From positions 31,392,527 to 31,456,526 of the forward strand of contig OX485808.1 in assembly GCA_950295325.1 (NCBI GenBank): a stretch of DNA of 64,000 nucleotides, given 5' to 3'. Below the pieces are notes generated by a model. That model ran no database searches. It was not told the origin of the DNA and was given only the letters and a program-made list of their open reading frames with translations. Below, piece after piece: positions 26,428 through 38,082 of this stretch (positions within the stretch are counted from its first letter, which is position 1; every line of letters begins with the position of its first letter). The DNA comes from Polytrichum commune. Its lineage: Eukaryota; Streptophyta; Polytrichopsida; Polytrichales; Polytrichaceae. The position numbers and the translations under genes were made by a program.

Positions 26428-29400
26428 GTGTGCTGCCATGGCCACGAAGTTGGTGAAACCTAGATTAGGGCTACCACTGTGCTTCATCTCACAAAGACTC
26501 AGAATATCATATCTTGTGTTATGGGCAGCCCGTGCACCATCATTACAGCTAACTTCAGCATTGGAACTGCGAGCTCATTGTCTTGAAGCCACAAACTGTG
26601 CGTGAGACGAGGTAGACGTGTGTTATTTGGATAAGGTTGAATGCTCTAAAACCACCACACCTCTCAGAATCTCAATAGAAAATTGACGCAGAACTGCCCC
26701 CCATGTGATACTTTTCTCTTTGCACCCACTTCTTGAAGGATATGAAACATGCAATTATTGTGAGATGATTAGCAAATTCAAATAGTACTCATAGCCATTT
26801 GACTCATAACTTTTGCAGCTCAAATGAATATCTTGTTCATTATTAAAGTGAGTAGACTCATGCTCATTAAGTGGTTACAAACTATATTCAGTATTCGGAG
26901 ACTTTGTCATGATTTTGAGGCTATTTAAGGACGTATCTCTCCTCGTGGCGATAGATTTAGGCGGATAGTAATTACATTAATTGATTTGAATGTGTATGAA
27001 TACTTGTGAAAGTAGGCGGCATTACTGAAAGATTATAAAATATACATACTAAATCAACACACTAAATTTAGTTGTCATTTTAGAATGACAAAGACAATTT
27101 CAAATGGTAAGTCATAAAAATTATAACCTCAATGTTAGTGAGGATTTTGCAATTTTATTTGACCTGCAAGTTAATTATGTGTTTCATTGATGGTTCACTT
27201 TCGAAATGAAATCCCAATGAATTGCTTATTTAGTAATTGGAAGTGCACATATATATTGGATTTTAGACCTTGAAGGTGAAGTGCACTCAATATGGGATTT
27301 GTAGTCAAGCGGCCTTCAAGAATGCAAGGGCAATATTTTTTTTGAAGTTGGGCAGGGCGGGCATGAGTTTTCGGTCGGATTCAAAAATTTCCCTGGAGGT
27401 TGCCCCCGCCCGGATTTGACATCCCCCATAGTTCATATGGGGGGACTTAATGTCCGCCTACTTCTATGTGGGGTGCCGGTTTATTTCGATTTCTTACTTT
27501 CTAACTAAATTTGGTGAGTGATAAGACATGACACTTTATGAAGGTCACTGGCAATGAAGGTCATCATCATTTGACTTTTCATATTTGATTTGCACATCAA
27601 TTTCCATACATTTATTGAATGAATTCCAAATTATGTGTTGTTGATATGCGAAGGTTGGTACTACCGTCATCTATGGAAATATGTCTATATTTATATATAT
27701 TATTATTTTAGTTGAAATCGTCATTGTACATTGTTTATAAGTAAATTTTGATACATTATTTTATTAAACCCGCCATGTAATATGGGCCATCATTAGTACA
27801 TACTGACTAGAAATAAGATAATGATAGTCTATAATGAATTTAAAGTAAAAGCACATAGTTTATTATTTTTGCGTTAATAGATTTGCAAAAATAACATGCG
27901 TTTACATCGTTTAGGGTTTGTTACATGATTTAGGGTTTGCCTCGTAAAAGAATTGAATTATTACAGAGGAGAGCTTCCTCATGTGATTGTCAGTATGTGG
28001 TTTAGCTTATTGACGCAATCCATGAATATTCTGATTACTTTGGCCAAGATTGGGTACAAGGCTATAACATGACAACCTAATTTAAAATCATAATTAATCT
28101 AAGAATGTGAAAAAAAATTGATTCATGTTGACTACATCGTAAATTCCAAGTTACACTACATTTTTAAAATTAAATGCAAGAGTATGGACTATACCCAAGT
28201 GCCCCCGGTTTTGGTAAGTAAATGGCCTACTCACTGCCGGATTGTTGTTTGGGTAATTAGAGTGAGGCGAGTGGCTGTCAACATTACATGTACTTATACA
28301 TGGAGGTTTTTTAAGTTTATACCCCTAATTGATAATCTAATTGTCAATATAACCACTACATAAAGTGAAATAATCATGTGTTTGTTTTAATAAAACTTAA
28401 TTGTGACACCTAAATGATACCAAAATAGTCTTTTAAATATTTCATGAGTGTTTCCTTTGGTTTGTTTGCCATATATATATATATATATTGTTAAGATCTA
28501 GATTATGAAAACATCATAAAATACACGTTCCCTAGGAGTACTCCTCAAAAGAAAGGACTTGAAGAACAAAGTGGCCTTTAGTATCCAAGGGTGTACCCAG
28601 GGTGACCGGACGATCCGGTCACCGGGGCTTTCTAACCGGCACATGTCCTTCTTGTGACTGTTAGGACTGCCGGTCCTTTGGCACCCGTTCTTGCACAACA
28701 TAAAATATGGGACACCCATGCATGGGGGGTACCGGTCCTTGGGTGAGAGGGATGGGCACATAGCACCACCCTCTTTTCACCGGCCCACCCATTTATTTTT
28801 TTCAAAAATGAACCGGGACCGGCACATGGAGTTTGGCCCTTTGTCATGATGATACATTTCGTAGGTCTTGGCACACAACACACGCTCGACAAGGGGAGGG
28901 ATTTGTGGCCGTAATTGGGGATAAGTTGACCATCCTCCCCTCAAGTAGATGGCAAATATTAGCACTTTTGAGAATTTATGATGTTTAAGGAGTGGTCAAT
29001 TGGTGTTGGAACCCCCAATTTTGGTGAAATAAAGTGGAGGTGTTTGACTTTGGACGAGTGATGATGATGTAAAAGTGAACTTCTTAGCAAACATCTTGTC
29101 AAAATTCTATGTGGTTGTCTTTTGGCAAAAGTCAAACACCTTTGTAAATTTGACAAAGAGTTCATTTTTACAGAACCACCCCTTTGTCAAAGTTAATTAT
29201 CAAGGGAAGCTAAGACATGAGCGGTGACTTATGAGCAATGTGCGAAACTTATGAGCAATTAGTAGTTAATTGTGAGAAATAAGAAAGATGCCAAACCAAC
29301 ATGCCAAGCAACTTGACCTCCACTTCGATTCACCAAAATGAGGGTTTCCGAACTCACTTGAGCATTTCTCTAATGTAATTATTATATGTCAATAGTGGGG

Positions 29401-30347
29401 CAAAATTGCCTACTAAAACATGAGTTTTTTAGAGACTTTATTGTATGTATTCCAATTCAAGGTTAGGTGGGGGTTGGGTTGAAAATCCTTGAAAGACATT
29501 GACCAAAAAATCCCAAATTCTTAAGAAGCCCAAAAGTGGTTGTGAGCGTTTTCAACTATATCTTTCTCCAGGCTTATTTCTATATTTATAGTTTTGTATC
29601 TTGTACTTTGGATTACTAAAGTTCTAGATCATCTAGACCAAATGGCTTGGAATATTCTATTAATAACTTTGAGATTTGGATCTTGATGTGGTTAAAACCC
29701 TTAGGTTTTTTATAGCATAATTTATATTTGGGTAAGTAGGAAGGTCAATGAGATGAATGTTCTTGACTTTTCCCATCAAGTATGAAAGTCACACTTTTAG
29801 CCAATCATAAGAAAGGGCACTGGATTTTGATTCATCCTAGCATTAATTAGATTTAATTAATATTGATTAGCAAAGTTTTAAGAGGCGAATCTACAACATG
29901 GGCATTCTACAACATTGGCTAATTGTTGCATGTCTTGGGTATCCAAGATTTTATGATGTGAAAATTAAGATGAAGCCAACAACTCCATTGAGAACCAAAT
30001 GCTAACATAATCAACAATAAGTAAGTGTACTTCCACATGTGGTGACAATGCTAGTAAGGCATCTCCATTGGTAGCACCATAGAGTGATTAGCGAGTTCTC
30101 AAGAAGGCTACATAGTGCTATTAAAATCACAAACTTTGGCCATCATCGTGTAAATTACATGTGAATGTTGCAAGTTAGGATTCTTAACAACAACACGTGT
30201 GTCATTATGTAGGCATTACTTATGTGCGCGTCCCAACATATTTGATACAAACTATGTCCACATCATCAAGATTTTATTTTTCATTTATATTATTTGGGTC
30301 CTCATATTGCAAAATAAGTTTTGCTCTTGGTAGTTGCGGGTTGTATG
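26428..30347. other. Gene-poor AT-rich interval
   Basis: About 3.9 kb without a supportable gene. It holds a fragment of a dispersed repeat near 26695-26890, a GC-richer patch at 28580-28960 with a perfect hairpin, and short AT runs near 28475. Small frames on both strands lack recognisable domains. Confidence 0.4.
28601..28623. repeat. Perfect 10-bp hairpin
   Basis: GGTGACCGGA and its exact complement TCCGGTCACC are separated by three bases, inside a GC-richer patch of otherwise AT-rich DNA. No element boundary was recognised. Confidence 0.7.
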
Positions 30348-30360
30348 TACCATGCATTGA
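30348..30360 (+). repeat. Left target-site duplication of the LINE
   Basis: TACCATGCATTGA occurs here and again at 37814-37826, directly after the TTC tail of the LINE. A perfect 13-bp direct repeat at these two places marks the insertion. Confidence 0.92.
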
Positions 30361-32147
30361 CACCTTGCCAAAACATTCAAACTTTTTTTCCAAAATACAT
30401 ACCCGTTACACGAACAAATAACACTCTCACTCCCATACTTATACAACCACATACAAAAATACCATACCCACCCCCCCTCACGAATCATATATGCAATAAT
30501 AGTAACAATTAGCCCCTCTACTGTAGCATGTAACTTGTACCTACAACAACAACCAACACATAACTGGACATCACAAATATTAGAAAAAATGACCAAACTA
30601 TCTAACCCGCCGGAACAACACATAGACACCCCACACCCATACACGTAATTTTGTAACATATTTAATGATACAATCAACCCCGCCAACACAATACACAAAA
30701 AATTATATGATTACATCCACTTACATCCCGACTCACTTAGCATACAAAATTTACAGGAAACATTCCCATACCTATCAAAGCAACTTATAACGGAAGCCTT
30801 AAGATACAATGAACCCATAAACGAATATACACATCCTAACCCACCCATACCCACCCCACCATCACCATCCGAACCAATCTCACTAACAAGCCTAGAAACA
30901 TATACCATAACATGGAACGTTTCTTCACTTAACACTGCTATGCCATGTCTACAAGACTTAATTACAAGAGAACCCCCGTCGATCATCACCCTACAAGAAA
31001 CCAAGCTATCCGCCACAAAATCCACAAAACACATACAAAGGTTATTTCCCCAATATAAACTTTTCTTTAATAATACACATAACATCACGAGAATCACACG
31101 CCAAAGAATGACCTATAGAGGTTTTAGAGGAGGTCTCCTACTCCTTGTACACATCAAACATGCATTCCCGGTAACATCTCCAAAATATCCACTCCCGCAG
31201 CCATATCCCCTTTTCTCCAAATAACACACATAGCCAACCAATCCCTACAACCTTGGCTCCTACTTAACTTATATATGCCCTCACATGAGGACGACCTACC
31301 TCTCATTCCCACCATCCAAAATACCATTACGGACCAAATCAACACACACCCGAACCACACATATATCTTATGCGGAGACTTTAATAGGAACATTGCCCTA
31401 ATAGGACGACAAAACGACCAACAAATTACACCGCCACAAACAGAGGACTACCTATGGAATTCCTTCATACTCGACCTCGGACTGACATATATTCCAACAG
31501 ATACAACATTCTCTAGACAAGGGAGATACAACTACACACAAAACAGCTTAATTGACGGTTTTTTCATAAAAACCCCTGATAACAACCAATACTCCGCTAC
31601 TACAAACCAACATACTCAACTAAACTCCGATCACATGCCCATTCAACTAAAAATTCCCCCTAATACACTCATCGCTAGAACATCAATTATAGCATCCGAA
31701 CCACCACCAAGAATTCTCAACCCTATCCCAAAGGAGAAAATCGAAGACTTCCACACCAAATTTTTTGAAACTAATTCAACTCAAATTGATGAGCTCATAC
31801 TATTATTAAAACATAGCCAACTAACATATGAACAATGGCAATTAGCATGTGATTCACTAAACACCCTCACCGACAACATCACCAACATTGTCTTAGAAAC
31901 ATGTAGTGCCCCACCCATCCCCACATTGCCAAACCGAATTGCCATCCAAGGAGGCTATCTCCCAAAGAAGCCACAAAAAATTTGGAAACTACACTTGTCT
32001 ACCTACCACCCCATCCGGAAGACAATTTACACCATAAAAAATAAACCGAACTGGCGCACCCACCCTATTATTACCCAAGAAATATACAATCATACTCACG
32101 CTATCATAACCCCACCACCAAACCCCTCTCTCCCACACAACACATGA
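30361..32147 (+). pseudogene. LINE N-terminal part and AP-like endonuclease
   Basis: Frame 1 is open from the first base to a TAA at 30646 and then continues to the endonuclease, which starts near 30898 with TYTITWNVSS. Motifs in order are TWN, QETKL, then after a one-base frame change near 31170 YMPSHED, GDFN (31375-31386), SLIDGFF and SDHMP. These are the metal-binding and catalytic positions of APE-type LINE endonucleases, which nick target DNA to prime reverse transcription. The part ends at an in-frame TGA (32145) just before the reverse transcriptase, where the frame simply continues, so the stop is a mutation rather than a true gene end. Confidence 0.88.
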
Positions 32148-34833
32148 GTGGATGCCCTAGCTAAAATTACAAAAGAAGCTAAGAACAAAGCCCGCAAAAT
32201 CACAACCGACTACACCACCAAACAAATTAAAAAAACCATATCAAAATATCAACAACTCTATGATAAAAGTCCCAAGACTATCAACATAAAAGTTTTTAAA
32301 AATACCGACACACCCCCACTCGATTGCCTCATAGATAGGTACAACAACATTCTTACCAACCCAAAAGACATCGCACAAGAAATACATGCCCAACAATCAA
32401 TCAGTAATAAACCAACTGTCCCAACCTGCTATTATCAACCAGACCACCCACAACAATGCATATGCGGAGTCAGACAATACCCGTGGCATGATCTGAATGG
32501 ATATGCCCTTGAAAAAAGAGCCGAAACATCAACTCCCCTGCATACAAACCTAGATCAAGGAACATATGACATATGCCTTAAAAATTTAGCCAACGGGAAA
32601 ACCCCTGGACCCGAAAAAATACCCAATGCCATATTAAAAAATATGTCACCCAGATTTCATACACTTCTACTGCTATTTTTTACCCACTGCTACAAACAAA
32701 AACAAATCCCCGCATCTTGGAAAACAAGCCTCACAATACTCTTATATAAAAAGGGCAACCCCCACCACCTTACTAACCATAGACCAATCGCACTCGCTAA
32801 TACAATTTACAAACTATTTACTAGTACACTTACAAGCATATTATCCACGTACGGAGAAAAATATCAAATCCTACACGACAACCAAGAAGGCTTTAGGGCT
32901 GAACGATACACCGCACGATAAATTACAAACTCTCATAGCGGCATTAGAAGATGCACGACTTATCACTCAAGATATTTACATACTATACATCGATTTCAAA
33001 AACGCCTTCGGATCTATTGATCATGCCAGACTTCTCGCCATTATGAAGGATCTAGGCTACCCACAAGACGTCGTGGCCTTAGTAGGCAATATCTACTCAC
33101 AATCCACTACCACCTTTAACGGAGAACATTTTGATCAAACAAAACCCATACCCATACAACGTGGCACTATATAAGGTGACACCTTGAGTCCACACTTTTT
33201 TATCATATTTCTTGAACCACTCCTACGATGGCTACAACGAGGTAACAATGGATACACCTTTCACACTTCTAATACAAAACTAAGCTCCGCAGCCTACGCA
33301 GACGATCTAGCCGCAATATCCAATAATTTGCCATCCCTCCAACTCCAACTAAATAAATTGGACAAATTCTGTGAGTGGGCAGGTATGGACCTCGGCATCC
33401 CAAAATGCGCTATCACGGGTTGCCCCAACAAAACAAAATTAAACCCCCAAGCCTTCAAAACACACATAAAAAATATCAACATAAACTTTAGAAATCAACC
33501 CATACCTATCCTAAACCAACACGAGCCATACGTTTATCTTGGAATTAATCTAGTCCCCTCATTACAATGGAAAACTCAAACACACATAACAACAACTAAA
33601 CTAATCAAACAATGCAAGCTACTAACCACATGCCCAGCCACCATGAAACAAAAATTCCAAATGATTGACACGGTCATAAAAGCTGGCATCGCCTACAATT
33701 TCTATGCCGTTCCATATTCACTCCCCGCCATTAAGAAACTCGATAAACGAATAATCGCCCTACACAAAACTATATGCGGCTTACCAAAATGCATGTCCAA
33801 TGCGGTCACACAGCTACCACAAGATATGTTCGGCACGGAAGCCTTTTCACTCAAAAATGCATACCTTACATGTATAGGCGAACAACTTATTAATGCCCTC
33901 AATGACAAATAACGACTAGGAAAAATATATAATGGATTAACTAAATATGGCGGATCCCTTAAACTACCACGCATATCCCGTCAAGATTGTATCCGATCAC
34001 CAATTACACGCACGCTATTCTTACTCAAAACAACAAGTGGCATTCACCTCAAGAGCCAACTCGAGAAATTTCCCCTCCTCCCCACACCCTTAGAAACCCA
34101 ATGGATGCACCAAGCACAAACCATACCAACACTAACTCCCACACTCTCCCTTAAATACCTACATAAATTTATCCTCCACAACATAACCGAACTCAAGCAC
34201 ATAACCCACCCCAACGGCACACATCTTATGACAAACAATGACTTCAAATATTACTATGGTACACTCACTAAAACAACACAAGCCGCCCTAGAACAAGCCC
34301 GAACTTTTTTTTGCGAACCACCGTGTCACAACCCATGCCTAAATAATTGCCCAACACATACCCTATCAAACATCCTCAAAAACCCTTACAAAATACACAA
34401 CCACCATATCGACACACGATTAGAAAGACATAATGCACACCTACCCACACCTCCACCTCCGGAATACCCGAAGCCACCCTCATATATACAAAACAACCAC
34501 ATACAATACCCAATTCACTCTATAATAAATGACCGCCCCCACACCTACAAAGATAAACACAAAATTACCAAAAGCTACATATCCTACCTATGCCAATGAA
34601 TACTCCCCCACGAAACCATATACAACAAGTGGCTTCCCCAAAAAGAATTGTTCCCATGGAACAACCAAAACACCATAAACCATAACATTCTACTTCTAAT
34701 ACAATATTATACCCACAAACAAAATCAACACTTCACCAACATCTTAAAATTACACTTTAATGAAGAACAACTAAGAGACACTAGATACATCCCCCCCCCC
34801 CCCCACACAAATTATACCCCTATGTCATGTTAA
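32148..34833 (+). pseudogene. LINE reverse transcriptase
   Basis: Reverse transcriptase blocks in order: NGKTPGPEKIPNAILK, PASWKTSLTILLYKKG, NHRPIALANTIYK, QEGFRAER, then after a frame change near 32905 YIDFKNAFGSID with the first catalytic Asp, RGTI-stop-GDTLSP where Gln is expected, and SSAAYADDLAA with the catalytic Asp pair at about 33300. A stop at 33910 replaces another codon in an otherwise open frame. The following thumb region continues through a TGA at 34597 and contains a cysteine cluster, CEPPCHNPCLNNC. Broken, but with all catalytic motifs still legible. Confidence 0.9.
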
Positions 34834-34849
34834 TATCAACGAATGTAAC

Positions 34850-35737
34850 CCAGATAATGACATCGCCTGCACTCAACACACCATCCAAAGCCAACATGAT
34901 GTAGCACACATATACGACAATGATGGCCGTCACTTAATTACCATTTCCGAACAAAGACTACAATGGTTGTGGGAACAATACCAAAATGCATTACATATAC
35001 AGCACAATCTCGAACCCCCCACACAATCATTCGAACAAGAAGTTGTATGGTTATACCAAAGGTACAAATACCGAATGCCCAAAAGTGACCCCCTCAAACT
35101 ATCACAATATACACTCCCAAATGCCATCATTAACCATATTATAGATTCCTTCCATATCACACATTCATATTTTTCATCACCCGTCACATGCCCTACCACG
35201 CTAAGACAATTCTCCTCCACTTTCTCCCGAGACAAAGTTTTCGGGTCAAGAGGAACGGCATTCCAACACAAATGGACAGGTAACGGGTATGCCCACCCAC
35301 ATACAGAAACAAACACCCAACAAGCCCTTCACTGGGCAAGACTTGCAGCCCACAACAACCCCGACACAATTACAATCCTTATAACAACTGATCCAAATTG
35401 GTATCAGAACCTTTACCCTCATGAAGGTCCTTTCCCGGACTCACACGTCATCACGCACTTTAAAGTAGACACCATTACATACGAAGAACCCACGATACCC
35501 CCAGAACTACAAATCGAACCTCGAATAGAAAGCAGTGACATTAGAATACTATGTATACACCACAAAACCACGTCCATCGGAACCACAAGATATGCATGTC
35601 GCATGAACACTATCGGCGAATCTCTACAAATACCTACTATGTTCAACACAACCGCACCACCCACACCAATGAACACCTCAGTAAACCGTAGTAAGAAATG
35701 GGCCCAACTCACATACCCGCCCCCCCCCCACCCCTAA
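34850..35737 (+). pseudogene. LINE linker domain of unknown function
   Basis: An open stretch of about 290 aa between the reverse transcriptase and RNase H. It is bounded on both sides by C runs that change the frame. Features seen: ISEQRLQWLWEQYQ at the start, then GNGYAHPH, a helix-like QQALHWARLAAHNNP, and ITILITTDPNWYQNLYP. I do not recognise the family with confidence. The last pattern loosely recalls methyltransferase-like folds with an NPP-type motif followed by a beta strand and PDW, but the key NPP is absent here. Confidence 0.6.
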
Positions 35738-36855
35738 CCCATAATACCACTATTCCACCAATCATAAACCATGACATATGCCTACCCCTCAAATACCCAC
35801 CACAATATTGTTATTATACCGATGGGTCATTTATCCCACCCAAAGCAATAACCCAAGAAAATAGGAGACGAGAAAAGGCAGGATATGGAATATACAACCC
35901 TTTTAAAAACCTTAAAATTTCAGAACGACTACCAGGACTCCAAAATATACTACGAGCGGAATTGATGGCTATCCACCACACCTTATGCCTCCTCACCACC
36001 ACATACCGAAATGAACCCGCACACATTTTCACAGATTGTCTTAATGTTTTATACCTCATAAACACACAAACAAAACACCCAACCTCACACAATAGTCACC
36101 CAAACAAGAAGATACTTGAATCAATTATTAAGATGTTACAATCCCGCACACAAACCACCACACTACATAAAGTCAAAGCCCACACGAATATTAGTGGCAA
36201 CGAGCAAGCAAACAAATTAGCCAAAATGGGATGTGAATTAGAACATAGAGATGCCCTAGCCACGTACGAACACGCACACCCCACGCCATACTACCTCCAA
36301 AAAGGATGGTGGCACTCAATGCAAGATACACCAGATAAAGGCCCCATCCGGCACCTTGGCAAATACATCACTAAATACGACAAAAAACATAACCTAGCCC
36401 TCATAGCAACTCAAACACACCAACTACACAAATGGCTAGATAATAAAGATATTGACAAACCACTATCAAATGATTTTTGGAACAACCCGATTATCACAGA
36501 CAGACAAAAAACATGCCTAGTCAAATTCAGAACCGGACAATACATGGGACATGCTAGAAAACAACTCTTCTTCGGAAGAAATGCATACCCCTCACATACG
36601 TGCCCCATATGCAACACACAAGAAGCATACACATGGTTACATGTACTCCTCAAATGTAAACAACAACACATTCACGCACTAATAACCAAAAGACATAACA
36701 AAGCCGTATGGGAAATACGCAAACTTCTCATCTCAAACAAAAAGACAAGATATTACACACTCATGAATGCAGGTACATATAATGAGCTCCCCCAAGAAAA
36801 CACAATACCATCATGGTTACTTCCATGCACTGCAAAGATGTCACTGCAACGCTAG
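35738..36855 (+). pseudogene. LINE RNase H and CCHC zinc finger
   Basis: Type I RNase H, which removes RNA from the RNA-DNA hybrid. Catalytic positions in order: YYTDGSF (Asp), LRAELMAIHH (Glu), IFTDCLN (Asp) and SGNEQANKLAK (last acidic site supplied by Glu in place of the usual Asp). Downstream is CPIC-x9-HVLLKC, a CCHC finger of the C-x2-C-x9-H-x4-C type that usually precedes restriction-like endonucleases. The frame ends at a TAG at 36853, where the downstream endonuclease continues one frame over. Confidence 0.85.
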
Positions 36856-37267
36856 GCTCAAACCTGACATATTATGCATATTAGGACACCCATATAAGTC
36901 CCCACCACTAGAAGCACCCACACCGGAAATTATAGTTCAATTCATAGAATTCACATACTGTAATGACAGATTCTCCACTGAAACCATAAATCAAAAAATT
37001 ACAAAATATCAACCACTCATAAATAATATTATCGCAAAGGGTTGGAACGTAGCCCCACTTATTGTATTAGCATCTGGTGCTAGAGCCACAACTCACATCC
37101 CCTCAATGAACGAACTTGAAACAAAGCTTAAACCTCCTACATCACAAATTAGGAACACATTCAAACAACTTAACATAATTGCCATACAATATGCATACTC
37201 AATATTAATCCACAAAAGACGAATAGAAAATAAACAACCCATCAAAGACCTACAAAATCATAATTAA
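36845..37267 (+). pseudogene. LINE restriction-like endonuclease (second endonuclease)
   Basis: Carries the PD-(D/E)xK pattern of LINE restriction-like endonucleases: CNARLKPDI (PD at 36863-36868), then QFIEFTYCNDRF at the position of the usual VDVTVPFE, then NQKITKYQPL matching K-x(2)-KY. It continues with GWNVAPLIVLASGARATTH and ends at a TAA (37265). In R2-type LINEs this domain cuts the target site. Here it follows RNase H and a CCHC finger in an element that also has an AP-like endonuclease. Glu replaces the common Asp at the second acidic site. Confidence 0.8.
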
Positions 37268-37767
37268 AATTAGAGAGGGGTAGTGGTCAGACCACTAGTT
37301 ATTAAGTTACCACCTATAGCTCAGAAAGGCGGGGAATAGCCGGCTGGTTGGCATAACTTTCCTGCCTATGATTAACTCACTTGCAGCACCAAGTCAAAGT
37401 GTATTGCACTAACACGCTCAGACGGATTCAACGCGAATCGAACCCGGACCGTATTAATATAACACGCATGTCCTTATCCAACTAACCTTGGAACCATGAC
37501 TTGGCGACCAACTATACAACCAACCACCACTTATACTCCAAACAAATACGCACGCTTCTCGTCTCAAACAAAGTAGCAAGACCCACAAAATTCTAAATCA
37601 AAACCCATGCACCCCACACACCCCCTCCCCCCCCCCCCGGTTCAACCGGTTAAAACATCAGTTACTAACATAGTGTCTACTCCCTGCAAAGGGTGAAGTA
37701 GTATTACACCCAACGCTGCTACCCTGGGGTACGGCCACGGTTGTCCTACGAACATATACTTTATTCA
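37268..37767 (+). other. LINE 3' UTR with tRNA-like stretch on the minus strand
   Basis: Non-coding part between the last stop and the terminal hairpin. On the minus strand it contains TTAGTTGGATAAGG (37472-37485) like a tRNA A box and CCGGGTTCGATTCGCG (37431-37446) like a B box, about 27 nt apart. A full cloverleaf does not fold cleanly, so this is not called a tRNA gene. A run of 16 C residues lies near 37624-37640. Confidence 0.45.
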
Positions 37768-37813
37768 CTCCGGCCCCTGGTAGGGACCGGAGTTCTTCTT
37801 CTTCTTCTTCTTC
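37768..37813 (+). terminator. LINE 3'-terminal hairpin and TTC tail
   Basis: An 11-bp stem with one C-A mismatch and a three-base loop (37768-37792) is followed directly by seven TTC units ending at the right target duplication. A conserved 3' hairpin plus simple-repeat tail is how several LINE groups mark RNA for their own reverse transcriptase. Confidence 0.8.
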
Positions 37814-37826
37814 TACCATGCATTGA
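37814..37826 (+). repeat. Right target-site duplication of the LINE
   Basis: Identical to 30348-30360 (TACCATGCATTGA). It directly follows the TTC tail. Confidence 0.92.
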
Positions 37827-37846
37827 TCTCAATACTCATGCTGAAT

Positions 37847-38074
37847 CAATGGATGTGAAAAACCGACCACTAGTTATAGATGAACCGGTTGAGTTCAATG
37901 AGACATAACCAATTGAAGTTCAAATCTTCAGAAGAGCTACCCATCATTTAAGAGGAATATGTGGAATATACCTCACATTAATAAAGAAAAACTGAAAGAT
38001 CACAACATGTAACCGGTTGGACTTGAAAACACTTGGATTTTGACCGATTATGTCCAAAATCTCCCAAGACACTG
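37847..38074 (-). mobile_element. hAT-like MITE, copy D (old)
   Basis: A 228-bp relative of copies A-C in the orientation of copy B. It shares AGTTATAGATGAACCGGTTGAGTT and TGTAACCGGTTGGACTTG-type segments. Flanks TGCTGAAT (37839-37846) and TGCTAGAT (38075-38082) match at 6 of 8 bases, as expected for an older insertion. Confidence 0.75.
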
Positions 38075-38082
38075 TGCTAGAT

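Larger units (their letters stand above)
30361..37813 (+). mobile_element. 5'-truncated dual-endonuclease LINE (Dualen/RandI-like), inactive
   Basis: A 7.45-kb non-LTR retrotransposon inserted between 13-bp duplications, ending in a hairpin and a TTC repeat. The coding strand is very poor in G. In order it encodes an N-terminal part, an AP-type endonuclease, reverse transcriptase, an uncharacterised linker domain, RNase H, a CCHC finger and a restriction-like endonuclease. The first base after the duplication is already inside an open frame, so the 5' end is truncated. The copy is dead: in-frame stops at 30646, 32145, 33172, 33910 and 34597, and frame changes near 31170, 32905, at two C runs (34791-34804, 35720-35729) and near 36840. 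Having both endonuclease types is the hallmark of the Dualen group; that assignment rests on domain layout, not on a phylogeny. Confidence 0.9.

Noticed and set aside
37420-37500. Functional tRNA gene on the minus strand
   Set aside because: A and B boxes are present, but no good acceptor stem or T-arm forms and the anticodon loop lacks the usual U33.
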